Below are positions 11,253-24,093 of a stretch of DNA of 64,000 nucleotides, one piece after another. Position numbers and translations under genes: made by a program. Source of the stretch: Stereum hirsutum FP-91666 SS1. Taxonomy: Eukaryota > Basidiomycota > Agaricomycetes > Russulales > Stereaceae. Position 1 is the first letter of the stretch; each line of letters starts with the position of its first letter. The notes under the pieces were generated by a model. The model was not told the DNA's origin, searched no databases, and saw only the letters and a program-made list of their open reading frames with translations. The stretch spans positions 410,237 to 474,236 of the forward strand of contig NW_006763132.1 of NCBI RefSeq assembly GCF_000264905.1. Direction: 5' to 3'.

Positions 11253-13537
11253 ATGCGCCGTGCTGCTTGTCTGGCTCTCGTCATCGGAACATTGTCGTAC
11301 CTCTTCCTATCGAAAGGCTGCAGTTACCGAGGGTTAATCCATACTAACTCCATCAAATTAGAGGATGCTACGGATCTGTCATTGCTTGGACCAGTTGGTA
11401 CCGTCAAATGGTACGAATGTGAAGGGGAAGGAATCCTCCCAGGCGCTGAGTGTGGCCATATCATGTATGTATCATTTTATTCTATGCAATACATCTGCCG
11501 CTCAAGCACCCACAGAGTTCCTCTCGACTATTTCGACACGACTGCAGGGGTCGCAAAGGTCGCTCTAGGAAGATATAACGCCACTCGCTCCCCCAGGAAA
11601 GGTATCGTCCTGCTGAACCCCGGTTCGTCTTTGCGCTTTCATCACGTATAGTAGCTTCAAGATGACTCATGATCTGACAGGCGGTCCCGGAGGATCAGGC
11701 ACGCCTCTTGCCACTGTTAGAGGTCGTGATCTCCAGAGTGTTGTCACCGGTGAGGACTACGACCTCATTGGATTTGATCCTCGCGGAATTGGCAAGACAG
11801 AGTAAGCGTATCGCCCCGCCTCTCCGTCCATCATGCTATCTAACTTATAAAATCCTACAGACCGAGCACCAATTGCTTCGAGACGCCGACCCGTCGAGCG
11901 TTGTTTCGCCACAACACGGTCCTCGAACGAGGCTTCCAGAGCCCTCCGAACTTTACCGATCCGCGTACTCGTGAATTCCTAGTCTACCAGCAACAGGAAG
12001 CCGAGGCTTTGTATCGAGCTCAGTTCGCGCTGTGTGCGCAGACTATGGGCGACAAGTTGAAGTACATGGGCACCAGTACCGTCGTCCGTGATATAGACTT
12101 CATTACTCGTACCTTGGAAGGGGAAGATGCGCTTATGTAGGTCACCATCTTCTAAAGACAAACGTTTACTCACTCCACAAATGGTAGTAACTTCTGGGGT
12201 GCATCATATGGCACGATTTTGGGCCAATACCTCGTGAACATGTCAGTTACTTCCACGGCGTTTCGTTCGAGTTCTTATTTTCTCTCATTATCTATAGGTT
12301 GCCCGATCGCTTAGGGCGCGTCGTCATTGACGGTGTCGCTGATGCTGTTGCCTGGACTAGTAAGTAACTTTCGTTCCCTTCTGCGTCTCCGGAACTGACT
12401 ATTACTTAGGTCAGCCTCCTTATAAATGGTATCGCACATGGTTGAGCAACACCACGGACGCCTACAACATGTTCCTAGATGGATGCTTCAAGGTAAGAAG
12501 CTCGTCGTCAGAACGGCAACGATGAGATTGATTCCGCTTTTACAGGCAGGACCTTCGGAGTGCGCCCTGGTAAACGCCAAAGACGAAAGTCCCTCTGACA
12601 TTCGTAATCGTCTGGAAGACTGGCTCGATGATCTCTTCATGAATCCTATGGCCGTCCCTAACGCCACCATGCCAAGCATTCTCACTTCTGGAGCAGCAAG
12701 CAGTGAGTGACATCTTCTTATAATAACGTTTCCCCTGCTCAAGTCAGGCAGAGTATGTCTTCAGCATTCTCCAACGTCCCATGGGATGGCAATACGGCGC
12801 AAAGGTCGTCGCCAAAGCGATGTCCGGCGACGCGACCGAAATCGTAGACAGTGACTATCAGCGTCTAGGTTCCGATCTCCAGCGCTCGGCTGTCTCTTGT
12901 AACGACCAAGCACCTCGTGCGAAGCCCAACTCAGAAGACGTAGCAGATGAGGCATTATATGTTCTTCAGCATGTGTCAAGGTTCGGTATGGGTGTGTACT
13001 CAGCAGAGCCGGATTCGGGTTGCGAGTATTGGCCCGTAACGCCTCCAGAGAGGTTCTCAGGCCCTTGGAACCACACGTTGAGGAACCCAATCCTGATCCA
13101 CAGCAATATCGTGAGTGACCCTCTCCACCTGTGGAAACACTCCAGCTCACACCTTACTTCAGGCCGACCCGGTCACTCCCATCGTGAATGGACGCGCTGT
13201 ATACAATATCCTGGGACCAAAGAACGCTAGGCTTGCGGTTCAAAACAGCTCTGGGGTGCGCTATACTGCTGTTACTTTCTCTCATAATGGATATGTAATC
13301 TTTCTTCTCCAGCATTGCTCCATCAATACCCCTTCGCTTTGCTCGGCAGATATCACAAGGAGCTATTTCGCGGATGGCACCCTCCCACCTCAGGAGCATG
13401 TCTGCGAGGTTGACATGCTTCCCTTCCCCGATAACTCTAGGGTCAAGACATATTCAGCGGAAGAAGAGGAGAGGCTAGATCAGATGCTGCGTGTAGCTGG
13501 TACGCTGAACGCGTTGAGACATGGAGGGGTTCCATAG
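11253..13537 (+). CDS. TAP-like alpha/beta hydrolase, copy 1 (S33 peptidase-like)
   Basis: About ten short exons. The ATG at 11253 puts a hydrophobic signal-anchor (ALVIGTLSYLFL) near the N-terminus; an in-frame upstream ATG at 11166 is possible. Landmarks in order: VKWYECEG, VPLDYFD, the oxyanion motif LNPGGPGGSGTP, YDLIGFDPRGIGKTEPS, the nucleophile elbow NFWGASYGTILGQ (Ser in GASYG), a cap with a conserved CNDQ, and a C-terminal TAP-like domain with the acid in ADPVTPIVNGR and the histidine in GHCSINTPSLC. The complete Ser-Asp-His triad suggests an active secreted or membrane-anchored tripeptidyl/prolyl aminopeptidase-type enzyme or related hydrolase. A tandem paralogue follows at 14019. 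Confidence 0.88.
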
Positions 13538-14018
13538 TGTAGTTGTGTCTGACCCTGCAATTTCATTTCTGGCTACATATGTGTTGACTTTCCGTGCACA
13601 AATATAATGGATCGCGCCTTCAAGCTTCAATATTCAATGTTCCACATAAGTATGAGTATACCACTCTCGTCTTCATAGGGCCACAGTGCCACTGCAAGAT
13701 AGCGTCAGGTATCGGGCCGTGTGTACCGTAGAGGGAGCGCCACGCAAGCCTTCCGAGACCACGTCGACCGTGACGGAGAGACCTGACCGTCACCAATAAA
13801 ACCAAAGATATGAGTGTGTGCAGATGAGTCTCGGGGTATGCTCATTCTTCTTCATCCATACTCAACCTTGGTCTGGAGTTCTAGGTATGTTGAAAGCCTC
13901 TCAACCTCACTGCAGCATGCAACTGTGATAAGTACTCTGCTAGTATCCGCCCACTAATAATAGTAAACCCTGATTATTCTGTACCAGAACTCCTCATTGA
14001 CGAGTGCCGCCGTAAAGG
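13538..14018. other. Spacer between TAP-like paralogues
   Basis: 481 bp, no gene recognised; holds the 3' end of copy 1 and the promoter of copy 2. Confidence 0.4.
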
Positions 14019-16452
14019 ATGCCGAATGAAAAAGTAAAGAGAGCAGTCTCACTATACTCCGATTTACAGCCTGTGGATCAACGAGATCTTCCGAACCAAG
14101 ATGATGGCCTAAATTCGCGCCCCCGCTTGAGGCGTACTCTAACGCGTTCCTTCTTCTCACTGTCTTTCCTCGTCCTACTCCTCTTCTTCGGAAGTGTCAT
14201 TTATAACTGCTTCCCTGCCACCGACGACCTTTTGTCAGACGGTTCAAGGGGCACGGGAGCCGTTCATTCAGAAGTCATTGGCACTGTCAAATGGCACAGG
14301 TGCACCGAGCCTAGCAGTCTTCCGGACGCGGAATGTGGCTACATTGTGTGAGTGAAGCCGAACATATTGACCGTAGTTATAAGTATCTAACGTATGACAA
14401 AAGAGTTCCTTTGGACTATTCGGACCCGACGGTGGGCACAACAAAAGTGGCCCTTGCCCGATATCGCGCTACCAAATTCCCTAGGAAGGGTATGGTGATG
14501 TTTAACCCTGGTAGGTCTCCTGCGAAGGAAATATCACCTTGAATACTTATCTGCCCCTTCGTTTCGACCGTAGGCGGTCCTGGAGTCCCTGGTACTCCTC
14601 AGGCATACAATCTCGGAGATCTTTACCAACGTACTTTCACCGGCGAGGACTACGATATATTGGGCTTTGATATCAGAGGAATCGGAAAGACAGAGTACGT
14701 GAGGTTTCTTCTTCTAATGAACATGGGCTTATATACGCATCGCAGACCGCCGACAGACTGTTTTCAGTCGCCCAATCGCAGGGCCCTCTTTAGGCACAAC
14801 ACAGTCCTGGATCGTGGGTTCGAATTGCCGTTGAACGTATCCGATGACTTTGCCAGGCAGTCCCTTATCTATCAACATCGAGAGGCCGAAGCATTGTTCA
14901 AGACTCAGTTCGACGTTTGTTATCAGACTATGGGCGACCAGTTGAAGTACATGGGCACGACCACCATTGTTCGCGATATCGACTTCATCACAAGAACTCT
15001 AGAAGGCGAGGATGCTCTGATGTGAGCGTCACTTTGTCGGCGCTTTCGTCGTCCTGCTCACCCTGGTCCGCGATAGCAACTTTGTCGGAGAATCATATGG
15101 AACGATTTTGGGACAATATCTCATCAACATGTGAGCCATTGATGGAATCCTGTGTGGCCTTCATGTTTACCACCGCACAGGTTACCAGATCGCATAGGTA
15201 GAATCCTGATCGACGGAATCGTGGACCCAGCACCATGGCCGAGTATGCCACTTTCTTACTTTTATTCGCTCGAGGGGAGATACTGACAAACGTTTTAGAC
15301 GATCATCCGTATACGTATTATCGCACTTGGCTGACAGATTCTGAAGAAGCATACAAACGCTTCTTCGAAGAGTGCTACCAGGTAAGTAACACGGTACTTT
15401 ATATTGAACACAAGGCTGAATTTATTATAATAGGCTGGATTATCGTCCTGCCCGCTCGTACGGCCGCAAGATACCAGTGGGGTTGATATTCAGAAACGCG
15501 TCGACGATTGGGTCCAATCTCTCTCTATGAACCCTATGCCAGTCACAAACTACTCCATTCCCGGTATTTTAACTACCGGTCATGCTCACCGTAAGCTCAG
15601 GTATTTTGACATTTACAACATCCCTTCACGCTGACCACTTCCTCTCACCCGTCTCCTAGATATACTTTTTATCACTGTTCAAGTGCCCCAATTCTGGCCA
15701 ACATTTGCGGAAAGACTCGCTCGGGCCCTCGCAGGAGACGCAGCGTGGATACTTGACTATCATTACCGTTACAGCAGCGAGATCGATTTGGAGCGTTCTG
15801 GGGTCTCTTGTAACGATCGCGCCGGGATTGCGAAGCCGAACCTGACAGACGTGGTCGACGAGACTTTGGACGTTCTGTCCAGCGTTTCGAGATTCGCTAT
15901 GGCCATTTTCGCGCTAGAGGCAGACTCAGGATGTGAATACTGGCCCGTTACTCCCCCAGAGAGATTTACGGGGCCATGGGACCGTGCGCCTAAGAACCCG
16001 ATCCTGATTATGAGTAACAATGTACGTGCTCGACTTTACAGTCTCCATTGGCGACAGACTCACAGTACATTCTCGTGGACAGGTCGACCCCATTACACCT
16101 CTTGTCAACGCTCGCACAGTCAACAATAGGTTCGGGCAGGAAAACTCAAGACTTGTCATTCAGAATGGCGTCGGAGTACGATCACCAATGAAGTCCTGTC
16201 GTGTTTTGCTTCTAACGCATTCTTGTTTCGCAGCATGTCTCTTCGACTTCGTTGTCCCTCTGCATGGCAAATATCAAAAGAGCTTACTTCAGAGATGGTA
16301 CGCTTCCCATGCAGGAGACCGTTTGCGAGATCGATCGGGGCCACTTCTTCGACGGCCGTGAAGCTCATCCATCCTCAGCGGGAGATGGACTGGTGTTGGA
16401 TGACATGATGCGATTAGCGGTGTCCATGGGAAGCTGGAGGATGAGACTGTAG
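14019..16452 (+). CDS. TAP-like alpha/beta hydrolase, copy 2, type II membrane anchored
   Basis: Same exon pattern as copy 1. It starts with a 45-residue basic cytosolic tail ending in RRTLTRS, then a strong membrane anchor (FFSLSFLVLLLFFGSVIYNCF region). Landmarks: VKWHRCTE, VPLDYSD, FNPGGPGVPGTP, YDILGFDIRGIGKTEPP, nucleophile NFVGESYGTILGQ, acid VDPITPLVNAR and histidine VGHVSSTSLSLC. The triad is complete. The glycine-rich oxyanion motif is altered from GGPGGSG in copy 1 to GGPGVPG, which may change activity or specificity. Likely a membrane-bound extracellular or vacuolar peptidase-like hydrolase. The tandem arrangement and conserved splice positions show origin by duplication. Confidence 0.87.
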
Positions 16453-16770
16453 TCTGTATTCGTGATGGACGTACAGTAGGTTGGCTCGTTTGCTCTCAGC
16501 CCGACTATCCAAAGCCGTAACATACTGTTGAGCCGTCGTGGGGTCCCTAGCACAAACAGCACTATTTCGACTTGCGCTCGTCCGATCGACTGCCCATTGT
16601 ATACATACCCTTGTACTTACCGATTAAGTCTGGTGGCATTTAAGCCTACGTGCGGCGTGTCGCAGAGGGTGAGCACTGCAAACTGACGATGAAGAAGTAC
16701 TCAATGGCACGAAGCTGGCTAGAGATGAATGTGCATCACTCGAACCCAAAGAATTATTGAAGAAGATCGT
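16453..16770. other. Short convergent intergenic region
   Basis: 318 bp between two converging genes. Nothing recognised beyond presumed 3' UTRs. Confidence 0.4.
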
Positions 16771-18603
16771 TCATATCGAATACCTGTCGATGTGTTCTCT
16801 ATCAAAACGCGAGATAAGATACATGCAAGACAACCCCGCGCCAGATCCAACATAGTCGTACGCTTGCGTGATCTCAAACATCTGGTATAACGAGCAAGAT
16901 GAGTCAACATGCACATCTCGAGACAGTCTATCCTGCGACGTACTTTTAACCACATGCACCTTATACGACGTTCCATCCTTGACCACCATTTCGTCTGCAT
17001 CTCTCTCGATAGTAAATTCCAAAAAGATCTCACCGCCCGGTGTATCACCTGGACGTCCATGGTACTCGAGCCCGTTCAACATAGGAAATCCATCTGAAAT
17101 ATGTTCCAAGACCTTGCAGAGTGAATCTGCGTACGGCTTGAGGCGGTCCACAAGGGTACACCACGCATGATCGATGTCATTCTCCTCATCTGGGTCGAGT
17201 GCGTGGGCCCTCCAATTGAACTCTCGAAGGTCGAAAAGAACATCTGAGACGGGGCAGTGATAGTCGTCCTCGATATTCCAAAGAGGGAAACCCGATAGGG
17301 TGATTTCGGCCAGTCCTCCAAAACGATTACGATACCACCAAATAGTGTTGAAGAATTCGGCCTATGATTTGAGCAGCGGAGACACGATACAGTAAACATA
17401 TCAACGCCGTATCTGGAGATATAGAGCAAGGTAAGAAAAAGCGTACCAGGGTGACCACGTCCTTGTGCTGCTGTCGTTGGTCTACATCGAGGGATTCCAC
17501 GTCAAAGCAGTATTCGAAGAAGAGCGGGAGTATGCGAGCGCCGTCAGCGTGAAGTACTAATTCAACACGATCCATGTACCAGTCCCGAGGATCCAAGCAG
17601 TCGGTGGCTTGCCTATAACATGGATTAACTCTCTGCAGAGCCACTCCGCCCAACCCAAGTGCGTCTTCGTCTAATCCCTCAGCCTTCATGTGCGCGCTGA
17701 TTTCGTGGACGATGGGAAGCGCTGCCAGAGCCGACAGGAGGATATAGCCGAATTTAAAGTTGATGTATTCGAGAGAGGAGTGACGTCTCAAAAATGACCT
17801 CGTGGCTGGTGGAAGAGAGGGTGGGCCGTCGGGGAGATCGAGATTTAAGCGTAACAGGCCTTTGAAGTAGATAGTGTCCAAATCGGCAATGGAGAAATCC
17901 CAACAAAGGGCCAGGCTATTGAGACGGACGCCGTGCGTGGGGGCAAATAGTTGTTCGAGCCTTTCTTTCGGATATCTAGCCCCCGGACGTGCGGACAGAT
18001 AAAGATGATGACAATTTAGACGATTGAAACGGGTGGTGTGGTCAACTGCGGTGCTCAGAGTAAAGAGTTGATCGATTTCGTGGACGATGAAGGTCTGTAG
18101 GGATAGGTGGGCGTTAAGATGTGTGAGAAGGCTCTCTGATAGGGGCATTCTCGGGTTGACATTAGAGATGTCGAAGGAGATAAGTTGAGGCAGAAGTCTC
18201 AACATCGCTTTACACATCCGACGTAGATCAACGGCAGTGAGATATGTGAATGAATAGTTGAGTATCCGGTCTTGACACTCTGATAGCACCATATGTCTGA
18301 AGGCGCGGACAATTCAATGCCTGAAAAAAAAGAAGTAAAGAGGGATGCGAACCGTATAAACGACGGCACGTCTGGATGAGCCAACAAAAAGGACTTGACG
18401 GCTTCGAGTGTTTTATGGTCTGGGCATACGACCACACTTTGGTAGAGAACATGACGACAGGTCAACCGGAGGCGTCTGTTGACTGCACACATGTTTTGCA
18501 TGGTGGTATGCAAAGACAAGCAATGTTTTTGTGACCTGTCTTCGTGATTGCATTCTTGGGCGATTTCCGCCAAAATCTCGTTGGGAAGAGATAGTAGGGA
18601 CAT
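16771..18603 (-). CDS. F-box domain protein with leucine-rich C-terminal part
   Basis: Three exons on minus: 18603 to about 18350, about 18298 to 17438, and about 17358 to 16771. The N-terminus, MSLLSLPNEILAEIAQEC then NRRLRLTCRHVLYQSV, is an F-box (LPxEIL and the following VNRRLR helix). The rest is a long helical/LRR-like region (LLTHLNAHLSLQTF, FFEYCFDVESLDV, FNTIWWYRNRFGGLAEITL). Known family role: substrate adaptor of SCF ubiquitin ligases, with Skp1 binding the F-box. Such proteins are hugely expanded in Agaricomycetes and their targets are mostly unknown. The first intron falls right after PSFIR; the second F-box gene at 24.5 kb has its intron at the matching place. Confidence 0.8.
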
Positions 18604-19682
18604 CCGAGTCTGTTAGATATCCGAGCATGTAAATAAGCAAATGCACGGGTAAAGGAGAAGGCATGGACGATGGCAGAAACTAAAAGCCGTATAGAGCGAG
18701 CCGAGTACCCTGGTGGTACACGGGGAGAAGAGTACTTACCTAGTGTATACCTACCGTTCAGATTAGTCGGCCTGCCTGTCTATGGAAAGACGTACGTCTC
18801 CCACACGCAAACCTTCACTATATGTCACTGCTGAAGACTTGTGTAAGCCTGCCTAAAACACAATTCGGCGCGGATCGGCATTTGCCGCGCCACGACTGCA
18901 TCATTTTTTGTGGCACCTCGAGCTGTCAGTTTCTGCAGGAGAACTAGGGTGGTTCAACAACTACTTTCCAGAGTCTCTCAAGGGTTCGAGCTGTCTATAT
19001 AGCGATTGTGGATACCCGCGGATCTTGTTCCTAGTACATATCGAAGAGACTATCCCTCCGAAAGTCACGCCTCAGTACGAAAAGAAATTGGCGCAGGGCA
19101 TGAACCAAAATAAATTTACTAGATATCGACGACGTTGACGCGGACGGCTCGGATGAGGAAGGGCAAGGTCGTTCCCTGCCTCCCGGGGTTTCGGGTGACC
19201 AGCAACCATGCCTCTTGCTCTTGTTGTCCTGTCGGAGCGGCTGAAAAGAAACTTCTGTGAATTACTAGAGTAAGACTGCAGATGGCCATATTGATAAACA
19301 ATGTGTGGCGTCGGGCCTCCGTCAGAGGCCGTGAGACAACCGAGACGACACCCTCCCATTCTATACCGTAACCAATGGACGTGATAACATCGACTGACAA
19401 TGGTAGACTTGTCAATCCGCAAAATAGTATTGATACATACAGCAGAATACAAATGCGGCCGTATATGAAGCGTGAGCCCGAATAATAGGAGAACACAGAT
19501 GGATGCGGCGACGACGCAACAATGCTTTAGCTTTAGACTTCTTGGACGATGGGTATGTCTTGTAATCAAAACACAACGGCGAACGAGACCTGGCGAGAGC
19601 GACGAATGGGGCTGATGAAGGCGTACAGGTGGACGATGGGACGGGAAAGGGACGAGCAGGTGAAGAGGTAGGCTTCGAGCGG
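18604..19682. other. Intergenic between F-box and TIF6 genes
   Basis: 1.1 kb with several overlapping open frames, including 18908-19138 on plus and 19072-19692 on minus. None resembles a family. The minus frames overlap the 3' end of TIF6 and look like read-through of non-coding sequence. Confidence 0.4.
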
Positions 19683-20652
19683 TTATGCCCAATTGTCGAT
19701 GAGGGTGTCGCGCATCTCTCCGATGACGGCGGTCGAGTCTTGGCCCTGGAGTTCTGTGCGAGAGAGACGGTTAGAGGGGGAGAATTGAGAGAACAGATTG
19801 GACGTACTGAAAGTGGCCTCAATGACACTGATCTCCGTCGCTGTCGTGGCCGTCCCCGTGAAGGCACACCAGTCGTTCACCACAAGCCCAGCGCCAATCA
19901 CGTCCGAACCGCGATTTACGGTACCAGCCTGCGCGATGTCTCGTTTAACCTCCAGTACGCCACCTCGAAGCAGAAGAAAAACGCACCACCAATGGAATCT
20001 GAAGCAAACTACTCAGTTCATCTTGGTCCTGTATACTCGTCTTTGGATGTACGAGGCCACCCTGATTCGTGATCGCGCAATAACTCCCCACTAGCACGTT
20101 GTCTGCTACCGTCTGCCTGAACACCTCGACTTTGAGAACGTCGGCGATGATCTCCTCAGTTTCACGGTCAACATCTGGGTGGACAAGGGCGACATAATCG
20201 TTGCATGCAATGACGTTTCCGAGGGCTGATAACCGCTCTTCTACACGCTGGATGGCGATGGCGTCTGGGAGGGAGTTGCGAAGATGTTGGAGTTCCTGAT
20301 CGGTGGTGGTAGAGGGGACAAGAAGACCGTGACGGTTTCCTATGAAGTTGTATCGAGGGTATATGAGAACCATGGATGGGCCACATCGAAAAAAAGCAGA
20401 CGCACCTGCAGTCAGACGCCCGACAATCCGTGTACCACCAATGCTGGTGTGCACGATCGGAATCACATCCTGGAGCTCTGCTTCGAATGCAGAGTAGAAA
20501 TTTGTGCTGCCTTGGATAGCCGCAAGACAGTAGCTGTTTGTAAGCTTGGCGAAGACGCCGATGTCGCTGTTTCCTTCGAAATGAAGACCTGTAATATTTT
20601 GAGCATCATGCGACTCGGACAAAATGGAGAAAAAGAACGTACGAGTAGCCAT
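19683..20652 (-). CDS. TIF6: Translation initiation factor 6 / ribosome anti-association factor
   Basis: Clear eIF6. A tiny first exon of 10 nt (20652-20643, ATGGCTACTC) splices to [20 protein letters not shown]. Then follow [27 protein letters not shown], the motif [91 protein letters not shown], and the final exon [21 protein letters not shown]. All five pseudo-repeats of the pentein fold are present and the length of about 245 residues is normal. TIF6 binds the 60S subunit in nucleolus and cytoplasm, is needed for 60S biogenesis, blocks premature 40S joining, and is released by EFL1 and SBDS. Four or more short introns; an essential single-copy gene in most fungi. Confidence 0.97.
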
Positions 20653-22376
20653 GATTAGAGGGGTTTCGATAAATTCAAGTGCTTTTGTCGAAGGAGAAGG
20701 AGGTAGAGGTAGACAAAAAGTCTAGGGCAAATTTGTCGGTGTGGGGGTAGAGAACAAGCTTGATCGGCTTTTGTGGCTACATTTTGTGGCTGAGCCAGGG
20801 CATTTTCCGGCTCCGAAAAATCGTCCAAATTCATAGACGACGCGCGCTTGCCGGTTCGTTCTGACTTGTCTTGACTCCATCATCTTCAATAGGTTATGGA
20901 GACCCTTATCTAAGACCCTTCTGGGTCAGCCTCAAGGCCTTAGACAGAGAAACGAGAAAGTAAGTAGGTTAGGTTCGCGTTCGTGGTCGAGTCAACCAGG
21001 ATGCATCGTGTATTCAAGTTTCAGCATATTCATCTCCCACCTCTTTCGAATAAACCTTTCTTCCTTCCTTCCGACTCGAGGAGTGACTCGGTGTCAAACG
21101 CACAAGAGGACATTCATGAGATGCAACCAGTTAGAGCGTGTGTTCTGTTTTCTAAGACTTTGAAACGAGAGATTCAAGGTAAAATACTGACGCGTATCAT
21201 TTGTGGCACTCGAGCTCGTCCCGGGCGGAAGTTGGCTGTCTTATTAGTTTTCCAGAACAGTTTATTTAATATAAAATGCGTCCCCTCCTTCTGTTATACA
21301 CGCCTGCCATCCAATATTTGGTCGGCGTGGACGATATCTTGCGACGAAGCACATCATTGAACGAGCCTTGCATAGTGCTACACTGTGCCACATCGACAGA
21401 CGCGCCACACATTCTCGGTTGTTTCCGGGGGCGTGTCGAACCAGCGAACGATAAAAAAAGAGATGATGGGCTATGATGGGACGATTCAGGACGATTCTCA
21501 TTACTATACACTTGCCCTCCGGGCGCCACCTGGTCCCTATTGGTTGGAGCGTGACATAATGATCACGTTGCATCTATAATATTAAGTGAAAACCAACGCA
21601 ACAAGCGTCGCGATTCTTAGGCCAGCTGTCATGTACGAGGTACGACGTAGATCCAGTTAAGTGTCTCATGAGTGGATTCATAGAACACAAAAGACACAAC
21701 ACATCATCACATTAAATATAAAATAATAAAACCACAGCATTAATAGCGCGATCTTGCAATAACCAACCGTTTAAGCAATTCCAGCAGCCGTCCTCATCCC
21801 CATTGGCATGTAAGCCGCTACTAATACTCGTCTGCTTCGTCTGATTCAGATTCACGGACTAACTAACCGTCATCCTCCCAGTCGTCAGTGCCACTGTCAT
21901 AATCATATTCTGTTTCGGTCCTTAGATCAAAGCGTTCAAGTTATCATGTTGTAGTTCATATCGGCCAGGTTGTAAGGTCGCGCTATGTCAAAGCAGGGAC
22001 GAAAATAGACCATGCAATTGGATTGAAAGATCACGAAGGAGAATAAAATTGGGAAAATAATGAATGCACACGAAAACATAAGAATCAAGTGTTGCGGGAA
22101 GAGTTCGCAGCGTTCGCGCTCGCGCGGGACTTGATAGCTTCCAAATGGGGTAGGAGGGGGGTGAAGACGTCGATAGGTCTTTTGCTCGCGTGGGTAGGCC
22201 CGCGTGGGGGGCTGGGCCATGGAAAGCGTGAGAGTGTTGTCCCGATGTGGTTATTCAAGTGAACGTCACTGAGCCCCTCTTGCAGCATGGTTTTCACGAC
22301 ACATTTTGAGTGCAGAATAGGTCAAGTCCATCAAGAAACACCGTGGATTTCGCTGCATGGACAACAATTTCACCAG
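20653..22376. other. Intergenic, no gene recognised
   Basis: 1.7 kb. TIF6's promoter lies at the left end. AT-rich stretches at about 21700-21760 (ataaaataataaaacc) and scattered open frames (20983-21360, 21262-21573, 22085-22297 minus) show no family resemblance. The minus frame 22085-22297 ends HLEAIKSRASANAANSS and could be a fragment of a real gene, but I see no supporting upstream exon. Confidence 0.4.
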
Positions 22377-23045
22377 CATCCGAGCAAAACGGTGGAGCGA
22401 AAATTCACTACCATTTAGAAATGTTTCACGATGTGTTTCGCTATCAATGTAATGGTGATTTGCGAGCACTACCACTGAACCACCTCCATTTGCTGCTCTC
22501 GATCATTTGGACACCATGAGAATGTTAATTGAGTACAATTATCCTACTGCTAATATACATATTGCCTAAAGTATGCCGCTCGTGACCCGTGTGAAGCCTG
22601 AACTCTCCACGTACATCGACGGTGACCTTTAACGTGTGCCTAAATATATAAAAGTGAGGCCGGATATTCTGGTGACGGTAACGTACACGGAGGTGTAGCA
22701 CAGCTGGGAGACCGAATGCTCCTGTTGCAAAGGAGGGTGAGATGAATAGGCGGCAGCGAGAAATAGAGCGAGGGCCAGTCATTAGAAAAACTCAAAATGT
22801 CTACCCTGTGCTACAATGGCAAGCCGAAGGATGTCTTGTTAGCAAAGACTATGGAGAAGCAAAAGACAGAAAGAGACACACCTTTGTGCCTACAAATATT
22901 CTCACTGTTTCCAGTCTGCTCAATCAGAGTGTTATGGGCTCGCTGATATTGACGCTCTTCGTGATGTGGTGTAACTTGTCATCCTAGTGTGAGTGGATAC
23001 TTATGTAGTAGAATGTGTGAACTTTTCGAGGGGGGCGGCGACATC
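22377..23045. repeat. Direct duplication flanking the assembly gap, copy 1
   Basis: Matches 23396-24059 base for base except for five homopolymer-length differences in the first 60 bp and a local gcgg/ccg change next to the gap. The pattern suggests one locus assembled twice across the gap rather than a biological repeat. Confidence 0.85.
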
Positions 23046-23395
23046 NNNNNNNNNNNNNNNNNNNNNNNNNNNNNNNNNNNNNNNNNNNNNNNNNNNNNNN
23101 NNNNNNNNNNNNNNNNNNNNNNNNNNNNNNNNNNNNNNNNNNNNNNNNNNNNNNNNNNNNNNNNNNNNNNNNNNNNNNNNNNNNNNNNNNNNNNNNNNNN
23201 NNNNNNNNNNNNNNNNNNNNNNNNNNNNNNNNNNNNNNNNNNNNNNNNNNNNNNNNNNNNNNNNNNNNNNNNNNNNNNNNNNNNNNNNNNNNNNNNNNNN
23301 NNNNNNNNNNNNNNNNNNNNNNNNNNNNNNNNNNNNNNNNNNNNNNNNNNNNNNNNNNNNNNNNNNNNNNNNNNNNNNNNNNNNNNNNNNNNNNN
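23046..23395. other. Assembly gap (350 N)
   Basis: Run of unknown bases between the two copies of the duplicated block. Confidence 1.
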
Positions 23396-24059
23396 CATCC
23401 GAGCAAACGGTGGAGCGAAATTCACTACCATTAGAATGTTCACGATGTGTTTCGCTATCAATGTAATGGTGATTTGCGAGCACTACCACTGAACCACCTC
23501 CATTTGCTGCTCTCGATCATTTGGACACCATGAGAATGTTAATTGAGTACAATTATCCTACTGCTAATATACATATTGCCTAAAGTATGCCGCTCGTGAC
23601 CCGTGTGAAGCCTGAACTCTCCACGTACATCGACGGTGACCTTTAACGTGTGCCTAAATATATAAAAGTGAGGCCGGATATTCTGGTGACGGTAACGTAC
23701 ACGGAGGTGTAGCACAGCTGGGAGACCGAATGCTCCTGTTGCAAAGGAGGGTGAGATGAATAGGCGGCAGCGAGAAATAGAGCGAGGGCCAGTCATTAGA
23801 AAAACTCAAAATGTCTACCCTGTGCTACAATGGCAAGCCGAAGGATGTCTTGTTAGCAAAGACTATGGAGAAGCAAAAGACAGAAAGAGACACACCTTTG
23901 TGCCTACAAATATTCTCACTGTTTCCAGTCTGCTCAATCAGAGTGTTATGGGCTCGCTGATATTGACGCTCTTCGTGATGTGGTGTAACTTGTCATCCTA
24001 GTGTGAGTGGATACTTATGTAGTAGAATGTGTGAACTTTTCGAGGGGGGCCGCGACATC
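23396..24059. repeat. Direct duplication flanking the assembly gap, copy 2
   Basis: 664 bp, five bases shorter than copy 1 because of single-base losses in five homopolymer runs at its left edge. It continues into a (GAC)n microsatellite at 24060-24093, exactly where copy 1 hits the gap. Open frames inside are identical to those in copy 1 and are not credible genes. Confidence 0.85.
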
Positions 24060-24093
24060 AACGACGACACCGACGACGACGACGACGACGACG
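24060..24093 (+). repeat. (GAC)n microsatellite
   Basis: Interrupted GAC repeat. It could encode an Asp-rich tail in one frame and Ser- or Arg-rich tracts in others. No gene model is supported. Probably the cause of the assembly break. Confidence 0.8.

Noticed and set aside
19412..19867. Arg/Ser/Pro-rich minus frame as a gene
   Set aside because: Overlaps the last TIF6 exons in another frame; composition is that of a shadow frame.
22525..23796. Two identical 85-residue minus frames as a duplicated gene
   Set aside because: They lie in the two copies of the gap-flanking block and have no recognisable features; the duplication itself is probably artefactual.
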